Source: Amborella trichopoda
Taxonomy: Eukaryota > Streptophyta > Magnoliopsida > Amborellales > Amborellaceae
DNA length: 64,000 bases
Direction: 5' to 3'
Assembly: GCF_000471905.2 (NCBI RefSeq)
Contig: NW_006498150.1
Span: 1,173,299 to 1,237,298 of the forward strand
This document shows positions 34,569-47,700 of the stretch, in pieces. Both the position numbers and the translations under genes were made by a program. Position 1 is the stretch's first letter, and each line of letters starts with the position of its first letter. The notes beneath the pieces were generated by a model. It did no database searches, was not told where the DNA came from, and was given only the letters and a program-made list of their open reading frames with translations.

Positions 34569-34731
34569 AACAAATGGCGCCTCCTTTTTCAGGTTAAACA
34601 GAGCAGTGAGTGAAACTTTATTCTTCCTCTCTGCTGCCTCCATTCAAAGCAGTGAGTGCACTCTTCCTCTTCCTTCACTTTTTTTTTTTTTTTCTGTTTT
34701 ACTATTATCTGATTTCAATCAAACTTTGTCT

Positions 34732-34840
34732 CCACTTTTGTCAATTCCAAAAGACTGAGTTACTGTGCTTCCACTTTTTGTCAATTCCAAAAGACTGAGT
34801 TAATGTGTTTCCACTTTTTGTCAATTTCAAAACACTGAGT
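34732..34840. repeat. 40-bp tandem repeat, 2.8 copies
   Basis: Units at 34732-34770, 34771-34810 and 34811-34840 begin CCACTTTT(T)GTCAATTCC and continue AAAAGACTGAGTTA. The first two differ by a few bases; the third is partial. It lies in the putative leader region of the MFS gene. Confidence 0.85.
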
Positions 34841-37800
34841 ATCACTCCTTATCATTTGCCTTATTGGTAGACTTCTTATTTTGTGTATTGCGTAATTGAA
34901 TTATAGAACAAGCACGGGAACCTGAGGAAAAGGTGGGTGATTTTATTCAATGCTAAGAAATTGAATGTGGATTTTATTTTTGTGTTTGCTTGATGGGTGA
35001 TGGTTTTGGACTGAAAGGTAGATCGACTCGGGTGGATTACGTGCCGATCTGTCAGGCTTGCAGACTAGAAAGTATATAAGAGTTAAGGTTCTTATAAGTA
35101 TGCCCCAGTTCTGAAAATAAGAAAACAAGGTCTTCATTGTTTTCTTCTTCCTCTGGTTGAATATTGTAGTTTTCTCCTAACTTTAGAGGAAAAAAATAGA
35201 AAACAATTGCAGTTTTCTCCTTCTTTCGACCATTTTTCTTACGAATCAGTCCTCATGGAAACTAAGACTTTGCTGTTATATATAGCATGTGATTGCAAGT
35301 AAATAAGGTGGAAGGTTTGGTTTACTTTTGCATTCGGGGTTGAGTAAGGTGGTTCTGTTGTGTGAAGGGGATATGTCTAAACTGTGGGGATTACTCTTGG
35401 ACCCTTAAAAATGTGTTTATGCACAAAGTCTTTTAAAAAATTCCGTTATAATGTACAGAAAGCTGGCGATGGAATTTGGGAGCTGACAGGTTTTAAATTG
35501 GAAAAATAGATATTTACTAGAGGCAGCACTAACACTTGAGTCATTAGATACTGATGAATGAGATTTAGATTCCTGGGTACACTTAATAAGGCTTTTTTGT
35601 GTCCAAAATCCAAAAGTAATGCCATAGCCAAGCAACAGAAGTGGGTTCTTGTTATTATGCTTTTCTACATTGTTTCAAAATTGAAACTCTAGCTTCTTCA
35701 ATTCTCTTTCTAACACGAGAGAGAAAAAGTTTTTTTTGGCCCTACTGAACTCAACATAATATGTTTTCACTTAATGGTACCATCAAATTGAAGTGTCATG
35801 TCATCTATGGTTTTTAACCACTAGTAGCATGTCATTTTTGCTTATCATCTCCAATTCATAGGTGTTGTTTTGATTATGAAGCAGTGTTTTAAAACTCAGA
35901 ATCAGGTTTTGGATTGCCCACCCCCCATTGTATCGATTGGGAATGGTTGAAAACTTGAAAAAAATAATAATAAAACGTAATATCAGGCGATTCGTCCCGG
36001 GGGTTACGGGCATCGCCAAACCACCTGATCGGATGTTCCTAATCTATATCACCGGGTTTTAAAACCCTATGTTAAATGAATTGGTATTTTTTTTAAACAG
36101 TGGAGATATTTGTTGTGGAAACCTCTTGCTTGGGATTTATTCATTCTTACAAAAGTAGCAGTCACTTGTTGGCAATTCCCAAGTGATATCTATGCGAGAA
36201 CCATCTATTGGCCCATGTCAACTCCTGCTCCTGTGTCCTTATGTATTTCTAGTAATAAAGTTTGAGATCTTCAACTTACTTCATGAAATTAAGCCTGATA
36301 TCCTTTTAAGCCATTGATTACATAAACTTTAATTTAAAGCGGACTAAATTGTTTGCTAAAATAGAAGAGTTCTTCTATTTCTTCTGCGGTTTTGGTAGAA
36401 TATTTGAATTGGAACATTTCACAATACTCAATACTGGCTAGGTGGCATGTGCATACAAAATAAAATTTTGACTAGTGTCGGTACTCATTAGCTTTCTACA
36501 ATTACAAAATGCTCTACACATATACTTTTCGCTGTTGCTTTTGTTTCTCCTCTGTATCTCTACCACAGTTTGTTAAAGGGAAAATGTTTATGTTGGAAAT
36601 AGAATGCAATTATACATCATGCCAACTTTGTCCATGATGTTCGTACATGTCAGTCTACTGAAGCTATCTATCTCTCTATGCTAGGTTTCAATCTATTTTG
36701 TTGCCTTGCTTCTTAAGATAAATCAATGTCAATGCGATTGATCTGTTAATTTTTTTTTGTAACATGATAGAAATGCTACATGTAAAGCTTAGTCTTTATT
36801 GTTGTGGCATAAGATGAAGTTTAAGATGGTCTTGGTGTAGGTGCATGTAAGTTATAAAACTTTGTAAATAACTATATAGAACTACATTCTGCACTTGCAT
36901 GGGTTGTTACGCAAATAAATAAATTGTTCATGAATGATCACTATAATTTACCGTTTACGACAAAAACATCTACTACTACTCAATATACCAGTATGAAAAC
37001 AACAGGAAGTCATTTACAGTTATTCAATATCCAATTGCTGCTAGCAAAAGTTGTTACTTTTATAATACAAATTCAGGAACTTACTCTACCAATGTCAACC
37101 CATTAAATTTGGAAATCTACATTGCATCCAGCTTAATACACTAGACTTTCATTGAAACAAATATAATTATCAAAAAATGAAAGAAAAATAATTGTCAAAA
37201 AATATTTGATACTAAGACGAGAAACGACACCGTGTTATGCTGAAAGATTTCTTCCGCCAGATATTAATATACCTTTCATGCACTTTTTAGAAAATGATAG
37301 GATCTTTACATGACTAACAAAGCATGATAATCAGTTAACCTGAAATGCACCAGAGTAGGGTCACAAAGGATCCTATTTTTACATGGATTTGCAGTTTATT
37401 AATTTCATATTTTAAATCAAATGCTGGGAATTTGCTTTAATTGAATGTAGAGAAACAACATTACACAATTGAGAGAACATGGTTCCCCTACATGCCTTTA
37501 ATAAATTGCTCACACACTATTTCTCCTTGACAGAATATGGAAGAAAGCATATGTCCTCTTGATTCTGTCGTTTTCTTTCCAGAATGTATGCCGCTCATGG
37601 TGAGACAGGCTCGGTTTTATTCATTTTCAGGTCAACTCCCAGGGCCCTTTCTAAGAATTCCCCCTAGTCATTTTCCCAAGCCCTTCATTTTCTTTCTCCC
37701 CTCACAGATCTCATGTCTATCTAGAACCTCTAAAGGAATTCCTGAAATAATTTTTTTGAAAAGTTTATATTCCGGACAACCTAATCTAGGGTTTGGAAGT

Positions 37801-37885
37801 TGTACAAGTCACGGACGTGCATGTCAATTTTCATGGAAGAACATGACCTATGAAAATAGGAGCACTCGTCATATGATCTATCTTG
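34841..37885. other. Probable upstream/leader-intron region of the MFS gene
   Basis: No coding exon was recognised. The sequence has intron-like composition (T-rich plus strand, scattered GTAAGT/GTATGT words). A short GC-containing repeat patch occurs at 35885-36060. A plus-strand ORF at 37537-38145 overlaps the antisense of a LINE and has no domain. Confidence 0.3.
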
Positions 37886-37898
37886 CTTGTTTTCCATT

Positions 37899-38268
37899 AT
37901 TTATTTATTTGATAATGTTAACATTGTATTACTATATCAAAAGAAGGAATACAGCAGATAGAGGGAGGAGAGGACCGAGAATATCCACGAGCCCGGTATC
38001 TCAGTCACAAAAAATTAAGCCATTAACCCTATACAACCTATATCCTTTTGAAGTGGCTGTAACCAAAAGATTGAGGTCTCAAAAAAATGGGCTTATAAGC
38101 ATGCCCTGTTACAAAAAACAACAACCAAAAAATCTAGTGTCCTAGAAGACCTCGATGATCCAGTGCAAAAAAGGAGGTGGACCATTCATTGTCTTCCATG
38201 TGTGGTCGTCGTCGCGCACCATCTTTAGCAAGGAGGTCGGCAAATTCGTTCGATGTCCGCCAAGTATT
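37899..38268 (-). mobile_element. L1-type LINE 3' end with exact 13-bp TSD
   Basis: The minus strand encodes the last part of an RNase H-like domain (TWRTSNEFADLLAKDGARRR), with the stop at 38134. A 3' UTR of about 235 bp follows, containing the GCTGTATTCCTTCTTTTGAT word typical of plant LINE tails, and an (AAAT)n tail. The 13-bp duplication CTTGTTTTCCATT flanks it exactly at 37886-37898 and 38269-38281. It is 5'-truncated to about 370 bp and sits about 440 bp upstream of the MFS start codon. Confidence 0.9.
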
Positions 38269-38531
38269 CTTGTTTTCCATTTTGTGACACTGATTTGTGG
38301 CATATATGCTAGTATGTGTTGAAGTATTTAATATGTGTAAAATAGTATATTGAAATAAATTACTAGATGTGTTCCTGGCTTGCCCTACAGATACTTGCAA
38401 GTGGAATAGTAACTAATTGCTAAAAATGTGTATTAAAATGAATGCAAAGATCCTCGCTGCTTGAAAAGTTTATAATTTTTTCCAATTGGTATACAAATAT
38501 AAAATCAAAACTATTTATTATTTCTGTCTTT

Positions 38532-38675
38532 CTTGCTGCAGGTTTTATAGCAGCAGAATATATCATGAATCTATTTGTTCTTGGTGCAGGTTTTATAGTG
38601 GCAGAATATATCATTAGTCTATTTTTTCTTGCTGCAGGTTTTATAGCGGCAGAATATATCATGAATCTATTTATT
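38532..38675 (+). repeat. 48-bp triplication carrying splice-acceptor-like sites
   Basis: Three head-to-tail units lie at 38532-38579, 38580-38627 and 38628-38675. Each begins with a pyrimidine-rich run and CTTG(C/G)TGCAG|G, which fits a 3' splice site (AG at 38541, 38589 and 38637). Each continues GGTTTTATAG(C/T)(A/G)GCAGAATATATCAT. The array ends 29 bp before the MFS start codon. The third unit also contains a five-codon upstream ORF, MNLFI, at 38661-38678. The 48-bp period keeps one frame open on each strand, but no known protein matches. Confidence 0.8.
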
Positions 38676-38703
38676 TAACACATTTCCCACAAATCTTCTC
38701 ACT

Positions 38704-41700
38704 ATGATTGTGGACAACGAAGAGACATGTTCTGCAGATGACGTAGGCAATAGGCCTCTAGGTCGTTGTTCAGCATTCTACTATGGAGTTGGTCACATGC
38801 TCAATGACATCACATCTTCTTGTTGGTTTACATATATTTTGTTGTTTTTGACAGAGATTGGTCTGTCTCCAAGGTATGACACACTCTGGGTATTTACTAT
38901 TTATGATAGCTTTAAGGCCTCCCTTTCCCTCAGTTGAATTGGATGTCATACCATATTTTCTTAATGTTTATGAAAGGCATAAGGTTTCACTTGAATCTGA
39001 AATTGTCTTAATAAAGAAGATAGTATATTTTGTCCAGAAATGGGAAGTATTTTTAAACTTTGATTAGATATATCTTTAGATTAACACTTATAACTTATAT
39101 CATTGAATTAATTATAGAACCTGATTGAAAAATTGATGTTTTAGTCTCCTAGTCTTTGTAAAGATATTGAACTACTAGGGTGGATTGAGAAATGGGAAGC
39201 ATTGATTGCAGAGCTGTGTTTGTTTTTCCTTATGACAGCTTTCCCTTAAACCTGTTTACTTTATTGTTTTACACTATTCGATTTTGGGACCTCAACCTCT
39301 TAATATTAAGTCTCCAGTGAAGGGTGTCCTAATAACTTTAACAAATAGATGAGTATGTTAGATATGAACCATGTTCTGCACACAAGCATCTCTGTGTGTT
39401 CCTTCGAGGACACTTTTATCATTTTCTGATTTTGTACTTTGTTGTGTGAACCCTTAATAGCATTTTGCTCACTTGTGAATTGTGATGATATGAAGAAAGG
39501 CTTGTTTGAGAAGCGCATTTCACATATTATTGATCCTTTTACTTCTATCATGATATCAATGTCTTTCATCTTTGTTTTGTATCTCCTTTCTGCTAGAGTT
39601 ATTATTATACATTCCCATTTGCAATTTGGAGAACCTTAAAGCAAAAAATTGAATGCTATTCAGTTATCCACGAGAAGCCAATACCATTTGTGAGCCTTGC
39701 AATACCCTGTGGTACTTCGGTCCAGATGGGCCAAGATAGTTCAGTGTCAAACATTCCTTTTTAAAGTTCTGTGAACCATGATTTATGTCCCTGTTGATAT
39801 ATGTGTAAAGATATATCATAGCTATTGTATGTATGTCACTTCCCTGAAACTCTTTTTGTTTCTCTTGTGCTCAGGGATGCAGCAACTGTGATGCTGTCAG
39901 GCCAAGTTGCTGATGGAGTTACAACAATCTTTGTGGGGGAACTGGTAAGATGCAGCACTTGTCATTTTCATTATATTAACATTGCATTTGCAATCCATCT
40001 GAATATGTGTCACTTGTACCATGTCTTTTGCTTGATAAGTCAAATAAATTCTGCAAAATGATTATGGGATACCATATGAACATTCATATATTTAAAGCCT
40101 CTCTTTTTTATTATGATAAATCTGTAGCATAAGGAAAAAATATCCAAACATTCTGACTGTAATATAGCCTTGCTTTACTAGACTTTTGGAAAGTCAGGTT
40201 TCATATTTATCTTGACCGTTGAGTCCATTATTTGACTAAATAGTGATACAATAGAGAAATGTTTTTCTATCACAGTTCTATTAATGAAAACTCCATTATG
40301 ATACGCTCATTTTCTTCAGGTTTATATTGTAGATTGACAGGTTTGGACGTTTCAAATTATGGCATGCTGGTGGCTCAATTTTGGTAGCCATATCTTTTTC
40401 TTCTGTATTTGGTGACTGTCTTTCTTGCGAGGTATTGGGGATTGATTCTCCAACATTACGTACTATTGGCTACAGCATATTTGCTGCTATCTTCAATGTG
40501 GGTTGGGCTGCTACTCAAGTTTCACACATGTAAAACAACCTTCCTTTGTAGATAAAGATAAATATGTTCTTCTACCTTATATCTTGATATTTAGCAGTAA
40601 CTTCTGGTGTGACATTCCTTTTCTTGAAACTAAGTTTGTTTTCTTCATAAAGGTCGATGGTTAACTGCATCACATTGAACTCAACAAGCAGAGTTGCACT
40701 CACAAGTTGCCGTAATGCATTTACAATGGTTTGTAGCTTGCTGAAATTATTGTCCCATGTTTGGACAAATTGTTTAGTTCTAATGGTCACATAATAACTC
40801 ATCTATTTCCATTTATGTTTGAATATTTTTTAGGTAGCGAACCTGAGCCTCTACACCATTGCTTTTGTTGTATTCAAAGTAATCAATGGTACAACATCTG
40901 ATGGTATTGAGAAACAGGTAATTACATACTAAGTACATAGTTTCTTTCCTTATTATTTGATTACTTACTCTTGTATTTTATTCGAGCAGTACCGCTGGAT
41001 TGCATACTTCTCTATTTTTGTTGGCAGTTGTTTCGTATGCCTGTTTCTTTTTGGGACCAAAGAACCAAGGTACAAGCTGGTCCTTCACCAACCTTTATAC
41101 ATTGTTTAATAGAAACTTTGTTTTTATCACTATAAGAAGAATGTAGACTTGCTCTCTTTGGGTCCTAGTCAACTTCTAACCTTGTAAGCTGTTAATTCAA
41201 ATGTCTTATGGTCTTGAATGCATCTCATATAATCGTGTTCTTTCCATTTTACAGGTTGAAGCAGCATAGTCCAAGAAGGTCTCACCAACGAGTATTATGG
41301 AATTATTGGTTCCAGAAAATATTGTATTATCAAGTTGCGCTTGTTTATGTGCTCACTCGTCTAGCAACAAATGTTTCCCAGGTCTGTTCAATCCGTAGTT
41401 TTAATGTGAGAAATATTATGTTACCATTACATCATCTAATTTCTCTCTCTGGGAGGATATGTTGTTGTAGAGTTTCTTCTATTATAGATTTCTTTGAAAA
41501 CTTTTTATCTGCTTGCATTGGTAGGTCAGTCTCAATTCCCATGATTATGAACCTTTTAAGTTTGAAGCATCTATGATGTATGCGTTGTGAGAATTTATTA
41601 CCGATATGTTAGGAACATAGGGACGGATTTGACAAATTCCACCATTTAGAACTCATTAACCTGCATACTGCACTTTAGAACATTATAAAGCAGTGAATCC

Positions 41701-44700
41701 CGCTTCATTACCAGCTCTCTTCCGGAGCACCATTATATGGCATCGCTATAGAAGCTTGGATCTAGAATCAAGCGTACTCTCCCTCTAAAGTATGTATAAT
41801 TGATGGTCGTATCCTAATCATAAGCCAGTTTTTCTATTAATGAGTAAACTGCCTAGAATGTTAGATTTATTTTCATTTTGGATTGTCTTAGTCTTTCCTC
41901 TGAGATGCATTTCCACGACTATGAGACACCCTAATGGTATGCATAGTAAGGTTCAAAGTCCAAAACAAGTGGATAGAATTTAGCAAATCAAAAATTGCCA
42001 AACATATCTCATTTGCATCATTCATAATGCTTAGGTTGTATGGTTGTATTGATTGTATCCTTCCCAGGAGCAACCATTTGTTATATCAATAAAAAGATGG
42101 GCTTAACATCTGGGAAACCTTCCACCAGTGTTCATATTGTTGCTGAAAGCCTTCTTATCTGAAATGAACTATCAAATGTGTTCTTTTAATGTGTGATCCT
42201 TGTGAACAACTGGTTCTCAAAACAAAGCAATATTTTTTTATGAAGAATAAGGTTCTGCATCATGCTTGTTTTTCCCTCATACTTTCTAATATGTGTCGGT
42301 TACAAAACAAGGTTACACCACATAAGTTCTTTCTTCTTGAATGTTTCAAGAAACAATGGGAGGATCCTGGCTTAAACAAGATTATGTGCTCCTTCAATAT
42401 AGGCTATGGATAGAATGCATAGGGAAAAACTTAGACACATGCATGAAAAATCCCTGTAGAACTGTCTTGAGTTTTTACTTCTGAATAATCCCCCAAAACT
42501 CACCATAGGTTTGTGGTCTTGAAAACATGGAACATGGGTATGGCCTCTTGGCACCATGGTTTGATCGTTGAGGGCCACCATTGCAACATCCATGGTCTCT
42601 AAACCTACCCAAATAAAGAGGGTAAAGCATTAAACTGGTTTGGTGAAATCTTTGTAGTTTCCCCTTATATTCATCACAGGTGTTGTACTCTTAAGAACTC
42701 AAACCGGTATTTAGACTTATATAGAAAAATAAAAAATGTCAGTACGATATTTGAAAAGAATGGCAATATAGAATTCCAAGCTATAAATTCAAAAATATAT
42801 TTCTTTCCTTTCACTAATTGCTACAAATTCTACTTACAGGTGCCACAAATACAATAAATTCAACCTAATACAATCTAGGATGTTTATAAACTTACTACCA
42901 AATAAACTCAAATCAAAACTAAATACAATACTAAGACTTTAGGAAGAAAACAAGACGAAAAACTTGAGCAAATAAAACTAAATAAGGGAAGACTTACTAA
43001 TTTGTTCTGCACACCCATACCCGATCACTTGACCAATGGAACGCTTGATCCTAGAACCTGTTCAATCAACCAATCTGAAACTAAGAAGCACCTTTGGGAC
43101 TCCCTTTCTGAAACTTATGGGGCAAGAGAGCTGGTTTTTGGAAGCTAGAGCGGGATCGGAAGCAGGATCATTTGGGAAACGTCGAACCGCCATAAGGTGG
43201 AAGCTTCATGGGATTATGATCAATGTCTTTACATACAACAAGTTAAGGAGCTAGATTCTAAGATATGTGGGAATGAGATCCCATGCCACTAGCATCTAGG
43301 TTTTGACCTGGAGGGATCTAAGCTCAACTATACATAACATGAGATTAATTAATAATATATGATAAAATTAGGATCGAACCAATGCTCACTCTATCTATTA
43401 TCTTACACCTTAGCTTATTACTAATGTCAGAGTTATAGTACTCTAATTTATTGCAATAATACAATTCAATCATCATCAGGATTCATACAAAGATGTGGCA
43501 AGTTTTATGCTGGCTGCTGTACCTAACACAATCCTCCTTTATTTGGGCTTGGGACCAGCATGGCCAGGTTGACTAGCCATGGTGGAGTTAGTTTAATATT
43601 AGCATAAATTGGCTTTATATGGTATTAAACTATAATCTTAAATACTATAATTCTAGTATACCACAATGTAATATGCACCATAGTTTAACATATTCTAAAC
43701 AAATAAATTTATAATACCAAGGAAAGGAGCAGTAGTTCAATTAATAGTATGGCTTTTCTCCTTGGAGGGATCCTACAAGCATGTAGACCGAGATCCCATT
43801 TTATAGGGAGCGAGATCCTGACTTCTCTAAACCCAGCCACAACTTACACCTTCCCTAAAACTAGGGCTAGGGTTGGGCTGGGTTTCCCCCTCTTTTTTCT
43901 CTCTTTTAATGTTGGGCATTCCACCCTAAACACTTACAGAGGGTGGTGTGCCCCTTTGAGAGAGAATTAGAGAGGACTAGGAAGAGAGAGAGAGATGAGA
44001 GAGAACTCAGAGAGGGAGGTGTGGAGGAGAGAGAGGAGAGAAGTCAAATGTATAAAATGAGGGGAAGAATCCTCCTGTTTATAAACTTTTAGGGCATAGA
44101 GTCCCAGTCAAATTAGGAGTTCAACATTATCTAGGATTATTAGGTGATCTGTGAAATGAGAAAGAAGATTTAATATGTGCCATTTATCTCCAATATCAGC
44201 TATCATGATCTAGAGCAAATATGTAAGAACCTTATCCCCTGACATTTGACCCATATCCACTTCTAATCCTTTTAGAACTTTGACTAGTCAAAACTTATCC
44301 TCTAGAATTATCTAGAACAATCTAGGATAATATAGAAATCCATTTATGATGCAGAGAATTTTTTTTTTTTATTGTTATTAGTTTTGAGTTTATCTTTTAA
44401 ATTAGGAGGTGCACAGGGATAGGTGGGCATTGAGTTTGTGCATGAGTTGATATTTATGGATTGGGTTAGTTAGTTAGGAATATAAATAGGATAAGTTAAA
44501 TTTAGGGGGTTTATCTCTTGGCAACATGGCTATCTATTGAAGAGGGTAGGCTATGGGTAAAACTTGGCTATCTATTGAAAGGGAAGGTTTTGGATAAATA
44601 TGGCTAGGTTAAGAGAGAGAAAATAGGGGAGAGATAAAATAAGAAAGTCCATTGTTTATCTTCTTTTTTAAATAAACTTTAGTCTATTTAAAGGGAGATT

Positions 44701-47700
44701 TCCCTTCATTATAAATGAGTGAATGAGTTAATAAAATTTGGTCTCGTAAAGAGATTATTTTGGGGTGGATTCCCTTGCAGACCTTGAGAGAGGGTATATT
44801 CTCTCAACTTTCTTCTTTTTATTTTTCCCGTGTTATTTTCTCCCTGCATCAATTGGTATCAGAGCAAGTTAGATCTAAGCAAGTCAGATCCAGAGAGCAA
44901 GTTAGATCTGAGCAAGTTAGATCTACAGAGAGCAAGTAAGAGCCAGAAATATCCCCTTTTTTTACAATGCCACCAAAAGCTAATCAAGCTAATTCAGTTC
45001 CTGCTATGGATGATCGTTGGGGACAAGCTATAGAAAATTCGACATAGCCCTAGAGGATGTTTGAATTGATGTGAGATGAAAGACGAGATGCAACAGTTGG
45101 ATCAATGGTTACAACAGTTGGAGAATAACCTTCCTCGTGAAGAAGGTTCTAGCAGCCACATTAATCTTGCATCAGGAATTCCACAACAAATCCAGGGTGT
45201 TGATTTCTAGCGTAACGACGATTACAGGCCAGATCTGCGTCTTATAGAGCGACCACGAGATTTTGGTATTAAAGTCGATCTACCATAATTTCATGGTAAG
45301 CTCCACATCGAAGGTTTTATTGATTGCTTAAGTGCGGTTGAGAATTATTTTGAATGGAGTGAATTGCCAAAAGAACGTAAGGTTAAACTTGTTGCTACCA
45401 AACTCCACGGGTATGCTGCGGCCAGGTGGGCTTAAGTTGAACAATCCCGACTTCATGGTGGGAAAGGAAAAATTACTGACTAGCAAATGATGAAAAAAAA
45501 ATTGAAAGAAATTTTTTTCCTGCGGATCATGAGCAAATTTTCTTTCAAGAACTCCAAAATCTTCGACATAATGAAAAAAAAAGTAGAAGATTATATCGGA
45601 AAGTTTTATCGATTAGTTGCTCGAAATAACCTCCAAGAGACGAAAGGACAAAAGATTGCTCGATATGTAAATGTCTTTCAACCTACCATTAGGGATAAGG
45701 TTTTTTTACATCGACCATGGACTTTAAGTGAAGCTTTTCAACTTGCTTTACGAGTAGAGACTAAATATCATGTGAGCACCGATAAGCGCTTTTACTCAAA
45801 GAAGGAGGTTTTACACCAACCGAAATTTAATGAAAAAAAAAAAGATAATGCAAAGTTTGTGTGTTATCAATGCAACGAACCAAGACATTGTTCGTTTGAA
45901 TGCCCAAAAAAGAAGATGGAGGTACACTTGACTAAGGAAGAGGAAGAAGTTCTAGAAGATCAAATTCAAGAAATAGTCCTCTATGGTGATGAAGAAGGAC
46001 ATCCGCTTTGAATCAAGCTCGAGGTCGAGCTTCTCCCAACCCTCTCGCAACCCCGAGAGAATGATGCAGAGAAAAATATATNNNNNNNNNNNNNNNNNNN
46101 NNNNNNNNNNNNNNNNNNNNNNNNNNNNNNNNNNNNNNNNNNNNNNNNNNNNNNNNNNNNNNNNNNNNNNNNNNNNNNNNNNNNNNNNNNNNNNNNNNNN
46201 NNNNNNNNNNNNNNNNNNNNNNNNNNNNNNNNNNNNNNNNNNNNNNNNNNNNNNNNNNNNNNNNNNNNNNNNNNNNNNNNNNNNNNNNNNNNNNNNNNNN
46301 NNNNNNNNNNNNNNNNNNNNNNNNNNNNNNNNNNNNNNNNNNNNNNNNNNNNNNNNNNNNNNNNNNNNNNNNNNNNNNNNNNNNNNNNNNNNNNNNNNNN
46401 NNNNNNNNNNNNNNNNNNNNNNNNNNNNNNNNNNNNNNNNNNNNNNNNNNNNNNNNNNNNNNNNNNNNNNNNNNNNNNNNNNNNNNNNNNNNNNNNNNNN
46501 NNNNNNNNNNNNNNNNNNNNNNNNNNNNNNNNNNNNNNNNNNNNNNNNNNNNNNNNNNNNNNNNNNNNNNNNNNNNNNNNNNNNNNNNNNNNNNNNNNNN
46601 NNNNNNNNNNNNNNNNNNNNNNNNNNNNNNNNNNNNNNNNNNNNNNNNNNNNNNNNNNNNNNNNNNNNNNNNNNNNNNNNNNNNNNNNNNNNNNNNNNNN
46701 NNNNNNNNNNNNNNNNNNNNNNNNNNNNNNNNNNNNNNNNNNNNNNNNNNNNNNNNNNNNNNNNNNNNNNNNNNNNNNNNNNNNNNNNNNNNNNNNNNNN
46801 NNNNNNNNNNNNNNNNNNNNNNNNNNNNNNNNTTTGGCAAAATGGCTATCAATTGAAGAGAGTAGGCTATGGGTAAAACGTGGCTATCTATTGAAAGGGA
46901 AGGTTTTGGATAAAACATGGCTAGGTTAAGAGAGAGAAAATAGGGGAGAGATAAAATAGGAAAGTCCATTGTTTATCTTCTTCTTTTTTAATTTTTTTAG
47001 TCTATTTAACGGGAGATTTCCCTTCATTGTAAATGAGTGAATGAGTTAATAAAATTTGGTCTCGTGAAGAGATTATTTTGGGGTGGATTCCCTTGCAGAC
47101 CTTGAAAGAGGGTATATTCTATCAACTTTCTTCTTTTTATTTTTCTCGTGTTATTTTCTCCCTGCATCAATTTATCTCACAAAGTGATAATTGGGAATTC
47201 AAATTAATTCATAACTTGATCAAATGTTACTAGATAACAAGAAAATCACCATGATAATCTTTTTAAAGCATATTCTTTAATCATATAATAATTCAACAGA
47301 GGGTTGTTCCTACTGCTAATTCCGTTCGCTTCGCTCATTCCTTCAAGAAGTCGGTGATACAATAAAACGGCTTCGTGAATCAGTTATAAGATAAGAATTT
47401 CTATGTTAGTAGGAACTATTTAGAGTTTATCACCCCTCCTTCAATCGTGAACTACGTTCACTACTCACAGAAGGCAAGAGACAACCTTCAGAAAGACTAC
47501 TTTTTTAGAATTCGCAGCTCTTTCTCTTGACTAGAGAACGAAGGGTTAGGTTCTATACTACTCGCCGTAATTCTCTCTGAAAGTCACCCGAATATTTCTT
47601 TACTAAAAGAAAAATGCGCCACTTGAAAAGAAGGCGTTCCATAGAGAGGGATGTGTGGCCCCTAGTGGGGTCCATGTGAAACCCCTTAGTAGGGCCCACA

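Noticed and set aside
37537-38145. 202-codon plus-strand ORF upstream of the MFS gene
   Set aside because: Its second half is antisense to the LINE tail at 37899-38268 and the first half has no domain, so it is a chance frame.
38442-38678. Repeat protein with 16-residue units (AAGFIAAEYIMNLF type)
   Set aside because: The frame is open only because the DNA unit is 48 bp. The reverse strand is open too, and the array carries splice-acceptor-like sites in a leader position.
46013-46969. Very long ORFs on both strands
   Set aside because: They run through 751 N and have no sequence content.
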